A program made the position numbers and the translations under genes. A stretch of 64,000 nucleotides of DNA. It comes from Viola odorata (Eukaryota; Streptophyta; Magnoliopsida; Malpighiales; Violaceae). Positions 44,203 to 56,090 of this stretch are shown here, in pieces. Positions within the stretch are counted from its first letter, which is position 1. Every line of letters begins with the position of its first letter. The notes under the pieces were generated by a model, which worked only from the letters and a program-made list of their open reading frames with translations, made no database searches and was not told where the DNA came from. The stretch lies in contig OY829538.1 in the NCBI GenBank assembly GCA_963691705.1, positions 13,852,443 through 13,916,442 on the forward strand, in the 5' to 3' direction.

Positions 44203-45725
44203 ATCCGTCGGACAACCAGGCTTCGGGGAATCTCTAAAGGGGCATACTCATCTTCTTCCTCAAATTCGACTTCTTCTTCCCTCTCAGATTCCTCGTCTTC
44301 ACTTACTATCTCCCCTTCTTCTCGAACCAAGATGATGCGACGGTTTGGACATTCGGCTCTCATGTGTCCTTTACCGCCGCATTTGAAACACTCAGTTGAT
44401 CGGCTTGGGGTTCTTTGGTTTGTGTTTGGTGTTGTGGAGGTACTTTGGGACGTGTATGGCTTGGGGTCGGGTGATTTGGTGTAGTTTGGTCGGGAATCAG
44501 TTGGTTTTGGGTAGTTCATTTTAGAGGTGTTTGTTTGCCAAGGATTTTTGGTATTTGTCACAGAGTGTGGAGTAGTAGTATTGACAAAGTTTCGGGGTTT
44601 AGAGCTTACTTGGCGTTCTAGTTTTAGGGCTAGGTGATACATCTCCTCGAGTGTATTGTAGGGAAGGAAGTCTAATTGTTGTGATATTTCCTTGCAAAGA
44701 CCACCGAGAAATTGGGCCATGGTGGCCTCACTACTCTCTCGTACATCCAATCGTGTCAACATGGACAGCATCTCATGGTAAAACTCCGTGACACTTCTAC
44801 TTCCTTGATACAACCGCTGGAGTTTCTGATGCAAATCTCGGAGGTAGAAGACTGGCACAAACCGTCTCCGCATCTCCTCCACCAATTTAGTCCAAGTCGT
44901 TATTGGTGGTTCACCATCCAATCTCCGATTGACCAAGACTCTCTCCCATCACTGTATGGCCAAACCTGTGAACTCAACAATAGCCAGACGACATTTCTTT
45001 TCTTCCGAGTAAGGGTAACAGGTAAATATCCTTTCCATCTTACTTTCCCATTCATAATAAACATCGGGGTCTTCTTTACCCTCAAAAGATGGAATAAACA
45101 ATTTAAGATTGGAAGTATTATCATACCGTTCCTCATGTCGAGGTGCCCTTCGAGCCTCCCTTAGAGGTTCGTGTCGTGGTGCATCAAAGAAAGGCGTTTG
45201 ACGTGATTGAATGTATGGGTTGGACACGGCTGGATGTATTGGTGGCGGCACGTAGGAGTTCGCCTGGTGAAGTGGGATAATGGTTCCTCGGTTAGACGTG
45301 CTATTTCGATGTCGGTTTAGGAGAGGTGGCGTTAGTGGCTGGGATGTGTGAGGCATGTTAAGGGGTGGGCGGTTGTGTGATTGGCGATCCTCCTCATTGT
45401 CACTACTATCAGTATGGGCATAGATACCTTCAGTGTTGTTACTGAAGGGAGGACTATATAGGAGTTGATTCCTTGGATCGGTGGATCAGGTTCTTTGTTG
45501 GAAGTGGGGAAATGTAGGGGTTCTTTGTAGTAGTGGTGTTTGTAGTGGTGGGGGTGTTTGGGCTTGTCGAGTTTCGATGGCCTCGAGCCTAGCCATCATT
45601 TTCTCCAATATGGAGCTAATGTGGCTCATGTTTGGATCGGGCGGTGGGGGTGGTACTTCCGAATGTTCTTCAGTAATGGTAGGGTCGTTGGACATGATGT
45701 GTACCTGCACAAAGAAAATAAACAC
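44199..45725 (-). pseudogene. gag: E6 gag
   Basis: One frame with stops at 45486-45488 and near 44947. The likelier start is the Met of MSNDPTITEEHSEV at about 45695. It has a Pro-rich N-terminus and capsid core features (LKLFIPSFEGKEDPDVYYEW, EEMRRRFVP, LYQGSRSVTEFYHEM). A single CCHC knuckle, CFKCGGKGHMRAEC, is followed by an acidic stretch. This is the usual chromovirus gag layout. It ends in a frameshift four bases into the protease frame. Confidence 0.92.
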
Positions 45726-46370
45726 AAAGGGGAACTAAAAGGTGTTTGTTAGTACCCTCCCTCACGTGTTTACACTCTTCTCTCTATTGTTCTTACCAAA
45801 ATCACACAAAAACAAAGTTAATGCCAATTTTAGTTTAAAGACTCAAAGAATGATGAGCACTTTGGTGACACACAATGAAAACTTGGCACACAAAGAAGGT
45901 ATGGAAAATTAAGGTAAATAACACGAACAAAGTGAAGTTATGTACTTACCTTAATTTGGAGTAGAAAAGATGTGGAATCAATAATGGAAAACTTACAAAG
46001 ACTCGAATGAAGAATGGCGCAAAAGGGTTGTTGTTTAGGAAGCCGAAAGAAAAGCTTGTCTCGTCCAATTTAAGTCCACGTCAAGTGTTGAAAAAGCTTA
46101 CCTAGCGACCTTGCCCCTTGCTTTTGACTTGTGTTGTTTTTTTTTTTTTTTGTGTTATATATATATATATATATTTTTGATCTCTTTTTTTTTTTTTTTA
46201 TCACAAGTGAAGGGACGCTCGGATCGCAAATAAATAACAAAGAAAATAAAATTTGTGTTAGTGGAATAATTTATACAATGGATAATGACTTTTGGAAAAT
46301 TGAAAAAGAATTGATTAGAATAATTTTGAATGTTTACCAACCTTCGAGACAGTCGAGCTTCACTACCACA
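45726..46370. other. E6 leader between 5' LTR and gag
   Basis: Non-coding, with a T-run near 46135-46151, a TA microsatellite near 46156-46173 and another T-run near 46186-46199. Next to the LTR, on the minus strand, TGTGGTAGTGAAGCTCG is at the primer-site position. It begins TGGTA like the iMet primer site but then diverges, so the primer tRNA is unassigned. Confidence 0.5.
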
Positions 46371-47369
46371 TGTTAGGATCCTTCGATGTTGAATTGCAAG
46401 GAACTAGTCTCGATTGGGGATGGCTAGGATGATTGATGGATGAAGGATTGATGACTACAGGAGTTAGGCGCAGCGGGAATTTGTAATGGAAAGATGTATG
46501 AATTTTAGAAAGGTGTATAAAAAAATAAGGGAATTTTAATTCAAGATTAATGGTTCTTGAATTGGGAATTTTAGAAGTGAAATATGGATGATAATATGAA
46601 CAAGTAAATTCAAGAAAACCCTCTCGTTAACGAAGAACGAGCAACCTTTCTATATTGAATATACTGGAAATATTGAACTCAAACTTGCAATGAATTTGCT
46701 AGCTTAAGATCGAAAGTTTACAAGAAATTTAGGGAAAGAAAGTAAGAAATTACAAGAAATAATTAAACTAAAAATGGCTTCAAGATTGAGTGTTTATCAA
46801 TGATCAAAAAATGCCTTTTAAAGGGTGAAGATAGCGTCTATTTATAGCAAAAATATTCAAGGTGAAAAGACCAATTCGCCCTTGGTTGGTTGGCTGAAAT
46901 TGAGGGCCAAGGAATGGGCGTTGGCCACTTGGAGGCTGCCAGCTGGGCTGGTGCTAGTCATGCGGGCCGTGCAGGTGATGGGAGCGAGCTGGTCATGCGG
47001 AGGACGTTGTGCGTGGGCCAGATTGTGCGGGGGAGTGCGTTGACGGGCCGCGTTGTGGGCTGCGTGTGTGGGGGACTCTCGCGGATGCAGGTGCTGGGAG
47101 CGAGATGACGTCGCTCTGGAGATGGGGCGCGGGCTGCTGCTTACTGGGCGCGACGATGGGCCGCGTGCGTTGGGCGAGCAGGCCTGTTTTGCTGTTGTTG
47201 GGTTTGGGCTGGTTGTCCTTCCCCAACATATTCCTTTAGTCCCTGGGTTTGTATACATAGACTCCAATGGTCCTTGGACTTTGGGCGAGCCTCTTCACGA
47301 CGTAAATTTTGGAGCATAAGCGCCACGATATTTTGGCGTCGGCTTCGAGTACGCGATGCGATCCTATCA
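46371..47369 (-). repeat. E6 5' LTR
   Basis: 999-bp copy of 39735-40733. At the position of the pol TAA in the other LTR this copy has CAA, so the frame stays open further here. Confidence 0.94.
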
Positions 47370-47374
47370 CATTT

Positions 47375-48570
47375 TCCTTTCCTGTATTTCTTTTGCTTCG
47401 TATTTTTGTAGCATGGCCTTCGCACCCTTATCGCTCTGATCGGCCTTTGTCATGTTCGACTTAACCACTGTTTGGCCCCGTCAGGGAGGACATTCTTGAA
47501 AGAAGCATTCTTCTTTCCTTGATCAAAAGCGACAACGAATAGGGTCTTTAGGCCCTATTCCTTAAACCGCGTCAACATCAGCGTAGTTGGCTTCACGTCT
47601 ACTTTGCCGACGAGTCATACAACTCTTTTATCACCTCGAGTGTCGCGATCTCTCGGAGTCAGAGATATCCTCCACACTCTCAATTAATATCTATTAGTAA
47701 GAAATAAGCGATAACAGACACAAGTTTCCCGTAGGAGCCGATCCGCCGCCATTCTAGGGTACAGGTGTCGCTTGTTATCGCTTTCTCAACCAGCTCACTT
47801 CGCCAGGGATTCCGCATCTGGTTACTCGCTGGGATTTCGTGATTTTTCGCATTTCCACGATCAACCGGAAAGTGCCTCTTCCTAGTGAGCCGTCTGATCA
47901 GGACAGGCCATCACAAGGTTAGGATTTTTCACTTTCGGCGTTACCCTCTCATCTTGGAATCGTGCCTTCCCTTGGCAATCATCTACATCAGCCCAGCCGC
48001 AAGGATAGGATTTTCACTTCCAAGATGGAGTTACTATCTCCTTGAGGTATGCCTTTCCTTAACGAGTCGTCTCCACGAGAACGGTTGGGATGAGGATCGG
48101 GCTTTTACCTCTAGGGATACCGGGGCATGCCTCATCTTAGTGAGTCGTTTGATCAGAACCGACCGTCACAAGGCAAGGACTTTTCACTCCCGGGGGTGTT
48201 GGGGCGTTCCTCATCTTATGGCCCACACGTGCTACCACAAGGATATGACTTTTCACTCCCAACACTAAATATTAGGTGCGCCAGGGCGTTCCCTCACTTA
48301 GTGAGCCATCGGATCAGGACAGGCGTCACAAGGATAGGACTTTTCACTCCTGACGCTAAATATTAGGTGTGCCAGGGAGTGCCCTCACTTAGTGAGCCGT
48401 CGGATCAGGACAGGCCATCACAAGGGTAGGACTTTTCACTCCCAGCAACCTCTTTCTCATTTTTCTTTCATCATCTGCACCCACACACGTAGCCACAAAA
48501 CACAAAAGAGCTCATTACTCGAGCGTTAGTAGGGGTTAGGGTTAGCGTTAGTAAAAAGTGCAGAGATAAA
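47375..48570. repeat. E3 3' region with degenerate tandem repeats
   Basis: 47885-48450 contains about six degenerate units of roughly 60-95 bases. Each has GATCAGGACAGGCC or GTCACAAGG followed by GGACTTTTCACTCC, and the last three are clear (GCCAGGG.GT.CCCTCACTTAGTGAGCC). Such arrays are common in the 3' part of Tat-lineage elements. There is no protein-coding evidence. Confidence 0.7.
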
Positions 48571-49596
48571 TCAAGATCTAGCATGATATAATTTCAAACG
48601 AGTGATGTTCCAGGAGTTAGGTAAGGGGGTACCGTCGAGTGTCTCCAGATGGTACGCTCCTCTCCCGACAATACTGGTAATGCGGTACGACCCTTCCCAG
48701 TTAGGACTGAGCTTCCCCCGGCGTTGACTAGTCGCTCGTTGATCCCTGAGTACCAGGTCACCTTCTTTTAGAAGTCATTCTTCGACACGCCTATTATGAT
48801 AACGCGTCATTTTTTGTTTGTAGTGTGTCATTTTCAGGAGAGCTTCCTCTTGCAATTCGGGCAGTGCGTCAAGATTCGCACGCAGCCTTTCCTCATTCAG
48901 CTCTTCTCTGAAGTAAGCCACTCGTAGACTCATGGTACCAATTTCCATGGGCGCGACGGCCTCATTGCCAAAAGCTAGTGTGAATGGTGTCTCTCCTGTA
49001 CTGGTTTTTGTGGTCATACGGTATGCCCACATCACATATGGCAGCTCGTCCGCCCACTTCTTTTTGGATCCCTTTAGGTTCTTCTTAACACCGTTAAGGA
49101 TGGCTCAGTTTGTCACCTCAGCCTGACCATTGGTCTGCGGATGAGCCATGGAAGAGAATCTTTGCTCGATTCCAAACTCCTCGCATTGGTCTCTAAAGAA
49201 TTGGCTGGTGAATTGTGTTCCGTTATCGCTGACTAGCACACGGGGAACTCCGAAACGCATGATAACTTGGTGTTTGAAGAAACGCCAGATTTTCTCTATC
49301 GTGATGTTGGCGACCGCTTCAGCTTCCGCCCATTTGGTAAAGTAGTCTACCGCCACGACCACAAACTTTAACTAAAACCTCACCTTTGGAAACGGTCCAA
49401 GGATGTCAATTCCCCATTTCGCAAAAGGACAAGGAGCAACGAGATCATAAATTTTAGTGGCAGGCTGTCGAGGAATCTTGGAGAATTCCTGACACTTCTG
49501 GCAGGTTCGCACGTAATCATGGCAGTCTTTCCGGATAGTGGGGCAGTAGAAACCCCGATCTAAAGACTTGCGCAGCCAGGGTTCCACCGGATGCAT
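48571..49596 (-). pseudogene. E3 integrase
   Basis: A single frame with stops near 49372, 49105 and 48775, preceded by a frameshift near 49560-49590. It has the zinc-binding end (CQKCQEFSKIP), core Asp residues in WGIDILGPFP and SDNGTQFTS, and catalytic Glu in NGQAEVTN. The C-terminal SH3-like domain (GDLVLRD...GRGAYHLETLDGTPL) ends NITRLKLYHARS-TGA at 48571. All three catalytic residues are present, but the stops abolish the protein. Confidence 0.9.
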
Positions 49597-51874
49597 GCAT
49601 GCCGCAAATTCCTTCGTGGATTTCGCGGAGGGTATGAAGGCCCTCTTGTTCCGTTATGCACCTTGCAGTTGGGTGAGAGAAACAACTCCGCATCAATTCT
49701 CCGTTGAAGTACGTGCACCGTGCCGCTTGCTTGAGCACTTTCTTCTTCTCAGCGTTATTCGCTAGCAGCTCGTCATATCTCAAGTATTTTATGACGGGAA
49801 TTCTCCAGTCATTTTTACTTTCTTCCACGTAGAGCGTCGCCTGTTCTTCCATAAAGGAAGGTATGAGTAGCTCCCGGTAGTACACTCCTTTCGGTATGAA
49901 CGCTTCTGGGTTTGCTGCGAGTTTGGCAAGGTTATCCGCCTCAGCGTTATCCTCTCGAGGAATATGCTCGAAGCTAACCTGTATGCCACATTTCTTTATT
50001 TCTATCAACTCGCGTTTCACTTTAGCAAGGTATTGCACCATGATGGGCTCTCTAGCTTGAAAGTGTCCCAGCACTTGGTCTATTATCAGCTTGGAGTCTC
50101 CACAGACTTTCAGTCGCAAGTCTCTCAACCTCCCAGAGTCATGTATTCCCTTGATGGAAATACTCTTTCCTATCCTGAGCCCGGCTAATAGCGCTTCGTA
50201 TTCTGCGGCATTATTGGACAACGACTGCAGGATTCGGATGACATATCGCACATGGATGCCGTAAGGCCCACTCATGAAGATTCCGGCCCCGGCAAGTTCT
50301 TGATTTTTGGAACCATCCACATGTATGACCCACAGGTCGGTGTAAGTTTCAGGGAAAGGGAGATCCAACTCTTCTTTTTCTTTTTCAGTCAACTCTGTCA
50401 TTGGATCCGGCGTGAAGGTGCATTCCGCAATAAAGTCTGCTAGAATTTGAGCCTTCACAGACGGTCGGGATCGATAGTGCAAGCCATATTGCTCAAGCTC
50501 GATAGCCCAAATCAGCATTCTCCCCGAGGATTCAGGCTTCCGGGATATCCTTTTTAAAGGTTGATCCGTAAGCACAATGACGGTGTGAGCTTGAAAATAC
50601 CGATCCATTTTCCGCGTGGCTTGCACTAATGCGAACGCTATTTTCTCAATACGGGCATATCTCAGCTCGGCATCCTTCAAGATGTGACTCACAAAGTATA
50701 CAGGGAGGTGTGTGTGATCGTCATCTCGCACGAGGACCGCACTAACCACTTCGTCAACAACCCCAAGGTATAAGTACAGGATATCGCTAGGCTCTGGTCT
50801 AGTCAACACTAAGTCAGACAATAAATAGGCCTTCAGGCTTGCGAATACTTCTTCGCATTCTGTTGTCCATCCGAAGACAGCTTTCTTGCGTATAACTTTG
50901 AAAAAAGGGAGACACCTCTCGCCTTGCTTAGAGATGAACCGTCCCAGCGCGATAACGCGCCCTGTCAGCTTCTGTATTTCCTTTATAGTTCGAGGAGACA
51001 TCATGTCTTGGATAGCTTTGACTTTTGAAGGGTTGGGTTGAATGCCCTTTTGGCTGACCACGTAACCTAAAAATTTGCCCGTTTGAAAGGCGAACATGCA
51101 CTTTCGAGGGTTCAACTTCATCTGATATCGCTTCATAACTTCAAAGACTTCCGCCAGGTCAGACAAGTGATCTTTGAAGCTTCAGCTTTTGATCAGTATG
51201 TCATCGACATATGCCTCTATATTTCGCCCGATCTGCTTCTCAAAGACTTGATTCGCCATTCGCTGGAAGGTCGCTCCAGCATTTTTTAACCCAAAAGGCA
51301 TCGCCGTGTAGCAATAAGTGGCCTTGGGAGTGATGAAAGCAGTTTTCTCTTCATACTCCTAGGCTATGGGGATTTGGTGGTACCCCGAATTGGCATCTAA
51401 CGAGCTCAAGTATGCGTACCCGGCAGCTTGATCAACTAGCTGATCAATTCGGGGAAGTGGGTAACAATCTTTAGGGCAAGCGTCATTCAAATCTGTGAAG
51501 TCAATGAACATACGTCGCTCCCCACTGGGCTTGGGAACTATGACAGGGTTAGCTAACCAGGTGGGATACTGCACTTCTCAAATAAAGTCAGCGTCAAGAA
51601 ATTTTGCGACTTCCTTTTCGACAGCCATTGCTTTTTTGGTCGAGAAAATACGTCATTTCTGCTGGACCGGTTTTGCATCAGGGTTGACATTGAGTCGATG
51701 TTCCGCCACCTCCTGCGAGATACCAGGCATGTCAGAGGGTTTCCATGCAAACTCGCCTTTGCATTTATTCAACAGTTGGGCTAACTGAAAGTTTTCCTCT
51801 GGGCTGAGGTTATCGCTGACCAGAAATATGGCCCCATCTATTCTGTTAACCGGGATGTGAGTCATTTTATCCAT
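49517..51874 (-). pseudogene. E3 reverse transcriptase, RNase H and second (aRH-type) RNase H
   Basis: One frame with stops near 51650, 51590, 51357 and 51183, then open for 549 codons. RT motifs are NPVIVPKPSGERRMFIDF, LDANSGYHQIPIA, MPFGLKNAGATFQ and the active site AYVDDILIKS. The ordinary RNase H follows, ending KAQILADFIAECT. After it comes an additional RNase H-like domain (VIHVDGSKNQELAGAGIF, NNAAEYEALLAGLRIG, CGDSKLIIDQV, EDNAEADNLAKLA). This dual RNase H is the hallmark of the Tat lineage. Confidence 0.93.
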
Positions 51875-51898
51875 GGGCTGAGTGCATTTGTCTTCATT

Positions 51899-52873
51899 TT
51901 ATTCATACGGGTCCACCGTCACGCACACGTACCTATCGCAGCTCTTTTGAGTCATGAGCAGGTAGCATTCAGCCGCTAACTTCTGATTACCTCGGATAGA
52001 GACCACACCCTCCCAAGAAGGATATTTCAGCCTTAGATGTTTTTGAGATATCGCTGCTCTGAAACGGTTGAGGAATGGCCACCCCAGTATGGCGTTATAA
52101 GGCAGATTTAGATCCACCACCAAGAATAAAAGCTCCTCTGACCGTTTGGAGGTATCTTCCTTGAAATATACCAGCAAGGTAGTTACTCCAGTCACTAGGA
52201 TAGGGACTCTGTCTACCCCAATAATGGGTTTTTTACAGGGCGTAAGCTCATTATCTGGACGCTTCAGGAGATTGTAAGCTTCCAGTGAGAACAAGTTTAC
52301 GACGTTTCCATTGTCAACCAGAGTTCTTCTAACTCTATGGCTAGCGATAATGGGTGTAACGACTAACGCATCATTATGTGGATATACCACGCCCTTCTCG
52401 TCTTCTTCAGAAAAGGATAATATCATACGATCCAAGGCACTTATCGCTTCACTCTTTATTGACATGCCCGTTCGTTTCCGCTTATCTCCTGGTGCGGGTG
52501 TCAACTGTGCGGACCCATCCAAGTAAGGTGTGCCTCTAGCGATGATATTAATGATGGGGACGTCCTCGTCATCAATCGTGAGCATTTCCCTGCCTCCTCC
52601 CGCAGGACCAGTGTCCTGGCCTGGGGGGCAGGAAGGTGTCGCTCTGCCATCGGCTACTCTGCATGTTGGGTTACTCTTGGCTTCTTCTCGTGTTTTCACA
52701 GCGAATTCTCCTAGATAGCCTTCCTCCACCAGGCGCTCTATTGCCGATTTGAGTTCTCTACATGTCTCGGTAGAATGCCCTTTAGCTTTGTGAAATTTGC
52801 AATAGGCATTTTCTCTTCTTCCCAGGGTTACCCCCGGTCTTATAGGGGCAGGGTAACGGATGGGCAGGTTTCG
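51899..52873 (-). pseudogene. E3 gag C-terminus and protease
   Basis: Continues the gag frame after a TAG at 52874. First comes a zinc-knuckle-like CKFHKAKGHSTETC followed by ELKSAIERLV, typical of Tat gag. Then comes protease with RTLVDNGNVVNLFSLEAY and a family-typical ILGWPFLNRFRAAIS. The frame stops at 51899 and continues as RT from 51874. The catalytic triplet reads DNG instead of the usual D-S/T-G, which may be a lineage variant or decay. Confidence 0.85.
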
Positions 52874-54448
52874 CTACTCCACTATTGCTAATATTTTAGC
52901 CCTGGGTAGAACGAAGGAAGGAAGATCTGAGTCATAAACTCGTCCCTTATGAGGATCACCCTGCCGCTGGGTTGAGGAGTCACCAGATTTTCCCTTTGAG
53001 GAGTTGCCTCTCCTCCGGTTAGATGTCCTGGGAATGTGATCCTTTCGCTGAGCGTAATCATCAACGAACCGATCTTCAGAAGTAGCTGGAATAGGAGCGT
53101 TATGAGCTGGAGGCATGGCTGGCTGTATGTTCCGAATCATGTCCCTATTCTCTTCCTCTTCCATCCTTGCATAGTTGTGGGCTTTCAGCCTTAACGCATC
53201 TAAGGTGGCTGGCGGGTCAACCATTAAAGCATCTCTAAGCTTCCCATAACAACAGTTTCGCTTTAAGGCTTCGATGGCGAAGTCGACTGTTACACCTGGC
53301 ATTAGCGACATCTCGGTGTCGAAATAATGGAGGAAGCTCCTCAAGGATTCCTGAGGTTTCCTGTGTAGGTCAAACAAGGCAATGGCAGACTTCCTGATAG
53401 GGACGACAGTACTGAATCGACTCCTGAATTTAGATTCCAGCTGCGAGAAACTATCAATAGACCCACCCGAAAGACCTTCGAACCATAAGAGCGCAACCCC
53501 CGACAGGGTCATTACAAATATCTGACACAAAGCAGCGTCATTGTGGGTCTGGAATTGCACAAAGTCCTTCACCTTGTTAAGGTGAGAGATGGTATCTCTA
53601 GTGCCATCATAGGATTCTGAGGGGAGCTTCATATGTCTACTAACTCTGTGATTTCTTATACGTAGGCTAAAGGGGTGGCCAGAAGTATCATCGAGAATCT
53701 CCCGCGCATGCCGAGGTGGGGATACCTCCAAGTGACGCCTACGATCTCGCAGTTCTCTAATATGATGTCGCCTGGGAGTCGGACTGCGGCTCCTTGGTGA
53801 GCGAGTCCGATGCCTCCTACTGCTGGATCTTTCACTCCCTCTAGGAGACATATCTCTATCATTTGCGCCCCTTCTTCCATCCCAACGACCTCTATCCTCC
53901 TCACGCCATTGACGCTCCTCTTGGGGAATAGGAAGTAAGGGCACTTGTGGTACATACGGCTCCACCGTCCTATGAGCAAACTGTACCAGACTGACTGGTG
54001 CACTCAACATAGGCAGCGTCAAAGGGACTTTCACATGCAATGGGGACGACAACGGTCGTTCCATAATAATGGGTGGAGTGAAAATGAACTAAGATAGGAC
54101 GCCTGATCAAGAAGCGCTTGGCGTGAATCTAGCAGCCAGTTCCGTTAAATGGTCCAACTGGGCGCGGAGGGCTGAAATCGAGCTCGCGAAAGGGTTATTC
54201 GCACCGTCTATCACGGATCCCCTTGACTGAGGAGTGAAATGACTGGACCCCGCTATTTGAGACAAAGAAGTATGCGGCTGGGACACAAATGTTCCCACTG
54301 CTTGCTCAAAGGATAGATCTGACGTTGCTGGGGGAATTTCTTGCACCGAGGTGGAAGCATTAGAAGTGGCGAAAGTGAAAAGTCACCTGTGGGTATCAAA
54401 TGGAAGGCTAGATGACTGAGTCAACGACGGATCTGAATCAGAAGCCAT
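52874..54448 (-). pseudogene. gag: E3 gag
   Basis: ATG at 54446-54448 (MASDSDPSLTQSS), with stops near 54388, 54107 and 54092, then 396 open codons from 54064. It has an Arg/Ser-rich region (RRHRTRSPRSRSPTPRRHH), then the gag core (MKLPSESYDGTRDTISHLNK, MTLSGVALLWFEGL, SFSQLESKFRSRF, ESLRSFLHYFDTEM) and AHNYARMEEEE near the end. It is the capsid protein of a Tat-type particle. Confidence 0.92.
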
Positions 54449-54512
54449 AATCTTCCAATTCCCAGAAGAACAGAGCTTGGCTATTAAGGATGCTCACTTA
54501 ATTAAAACCAAA

Positions 54513-54530
54513 GCTCTCAATGAAAGCACC
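54513..54530 (-). promoter_or_regulatory. Candidate E3 primer binding site
   Basis: On the minus strand GGTGCTTTCATTGAGAGC follows the 5' LTR after four bases. It is at the right place, but I cannot assign the tRNA. Confidence 0.5.
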
Positions 54531-54534
54531 AATT

Positions 54535-55053
54535 TGATAAGATTCGGACTGTTGGGGAAGCGGGATCTGGATTATGGCTATCTGGAATCACTATAGCAGC
54601 AGTCCGTTGTACTTGTAAAGCGCCGGAGGGGGGACTCCGGCGTAGACACTCCGATGCTTAAGTTAGTATGGCTGTGAAATTTGGCAAAGATTTTGGTAGA
54701 GAATCAAATCTTACTTTTGATCTAGAAATGAGTGGTATTTATAGCCGAAGAAAGAAAGGTTGTTACCCCCAGGGGTGGGTGTTATCATGGGGAGATATCG
54801 CCCAGGATGACGTTAGCATGCGTCAGCTCGATCGGATATCGCTAGTGGGATATTGCCAATGAGACGTTGTCAGGGTTTCCTGGGATCGGATGACGCCGTG
54901 TGGGTCCCCCCACACTGATGTCGACCATCCCAGGATCCTCAGCCTATCGGGAGCGGCAGCCGGGTGCCGTCGCCAGTTAAGGTCTACAGGGATCTGGCTG
55001 TGACTTGAGGTGAGAAGACGAATATACCCTTGGTGTTTCATCAATTGTTATCA
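54535..55053 (-). repeat. E3 5' LTR
   Basis: 519-bp copy of 31858-32388. It is followed by the AAAAT duplication at 55054-55058. Confidence 0.94.
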
Positions 55054-55153
55054 AAAATGCAAAGAGATAGTGCGAGTTAGAAAAATAATAAAAAGTAAGT
55101 AGCTAATGACCAAAGTTGTTCGACCCTCGGCTTCGAGAATTTGACTTGGGAAC
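55054..55153 (-). mobile_element. E4 LTR, short right part
   Basis: The 100 bases between E3 and E5. They begin with the second AAAAT copy, so they continue 30008-31857. The last five (GGAAC, 55149-55153) would be the left target duplication of E5. The rest of E4 is beyond E5, outside the window. Confidence 0.6.
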
Positions 55154-56082
55154 TGTTGATACCCGAATTTTGACGCCATTTTTACTTAACTTTAACATTT
55201 CTGTCATTTATTTAATTTACCGTCATTTTTACTTAAATTACAGTCGTCTGTAGTTAAGTTACTGTCGCTAGCATTTTTAGGGTTTTCAACGCGTTTTAGC
55301 ATCATCGTTAGCTTCGTCAGCTTTCGAAATCGCGTTTTTAATTGTTCGGCAAGTATTTTCATTATTATTATCATTATTATTTTTAGCCTTAAAACTCACA
55401 TTTTTGACTATCTGGCAGTCGTTTACTAGTTTTTCCTTCGTTTTAGGTCACCTCATGATTTTTAGGATTTTTAATATTTTAGCACATTTTTTAGTATTTT
55501 TATTATTTTATTATTATTTTTATTCGAGCTGTTATTGGACCCGAGTAAGTCTGCTCGGACAATAGCTTGACTTCAAAATGTTTTCCATCAACTAGTTACT
55601 AGTTTTTTTTCTGCTCGTAACGGTCTACAGCGTTTCATGTAATTTTCGGCGTAACGTTATTATTTTTCCGTTCAAACATTTCACGTTTTTGAACGCGAAA
55701 ATAAATACGTTAAACGAGAAATTCTCGTCATTCGCTGTAGACGGTTAAAACCGGCGCATTTTTCTCTACGCGCCAGCACCTCCGGCTCGAAAAGTCAGTA
55801 CGTTTGCCCGCGAGACTCGGCTCGAGGCCATTTAAATGAGACTTAATGGCCTTTGATCTCAACCGTTGATCTGGTCAACCAGATCAACGGTTGACAATTT
55901 AATGTGCATAATGCACATGCACAGTGCCAAGCAACACGCAGCGGAGCAACCCTCGCCCAAGCCAACTGCTCCCGTAGCCCTTGTCCCTCCGCCATCATCA
56001 CGCCCTAGCCGTAGCTCCGCCACCTCGACGTCCGGCCAAGCCACGCGCGTCCCTCGCGTCCGGCCACCACGCGTCTTTCGCC

Positions 56083-56090
56083 TATAAAAC
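56083..56090 (+). promoter_or_regulatory. E5 LTR TATA box
   Basis: TATAAAAC after a GC-rich stretch, with a C/A-rich leader downstream. This is the likely promoter of the element, placing the transcript start near 56115. Confidence 0.65.

Larger units (their letters stand above)
39735..47369 (-). mobile_element. E6: CRM-like chromovirus nested in E3
   Basis: A 7635-bp complete element with 999-bp LTRs (39735-40733 and 46371-47369). Both begin TGTTAGGATCC and end ATCA, and are flanked by perfect CATTT duplications (39730-39734 and 47370-47374). Minus-strand order is gag with a CCHC knuckle, protease, RT, RNase H, integrase. The integrase C-terminus (RKERFPHLRKSKL, then DSRTNPLEGGGND) looks like the CRM clade rather than a canonical chromodomain, and the pol stop lies inside the 3' LTR, a CRM trait. 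The LTRs differ at about 33 positions by hand count. Stops and two frameshifts make it non-autonomous. Confidence 0.93.
31858..55053 (-). mobile_element. E3: Tat-lineage LTR retrotransposon with antisense genes, host of E6
   Basis: A complete element on the minus strand inside the E4 LTR. Its LTRs are 31858-32388 and 54535-55053, with perfect AAAAT duplications at 31853-31857 and 55054-55058. Without E6 it is about 15.6 kb. From the 5' (right) LTR it has gag, protease, RT, RNase H, a second RNase H domain typical of Tat elements, and integrase. Next are a tandem-repeat region, the E6 insertion, and a plus-strand cassette of at least four ORFs. By hand its LTRs differ at about 18 of roughly 515 aligned positions, apart from a poly-C tract. 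gag-pol is one reading frame broken by several stops and one frameshift. Confidence 0.94.

Noticed and set aside
46131..46376. 81-codon frame over T-runs and TA repeats
   Set aside because: Microsatellite translation in the E6 leader, with no coding signal.
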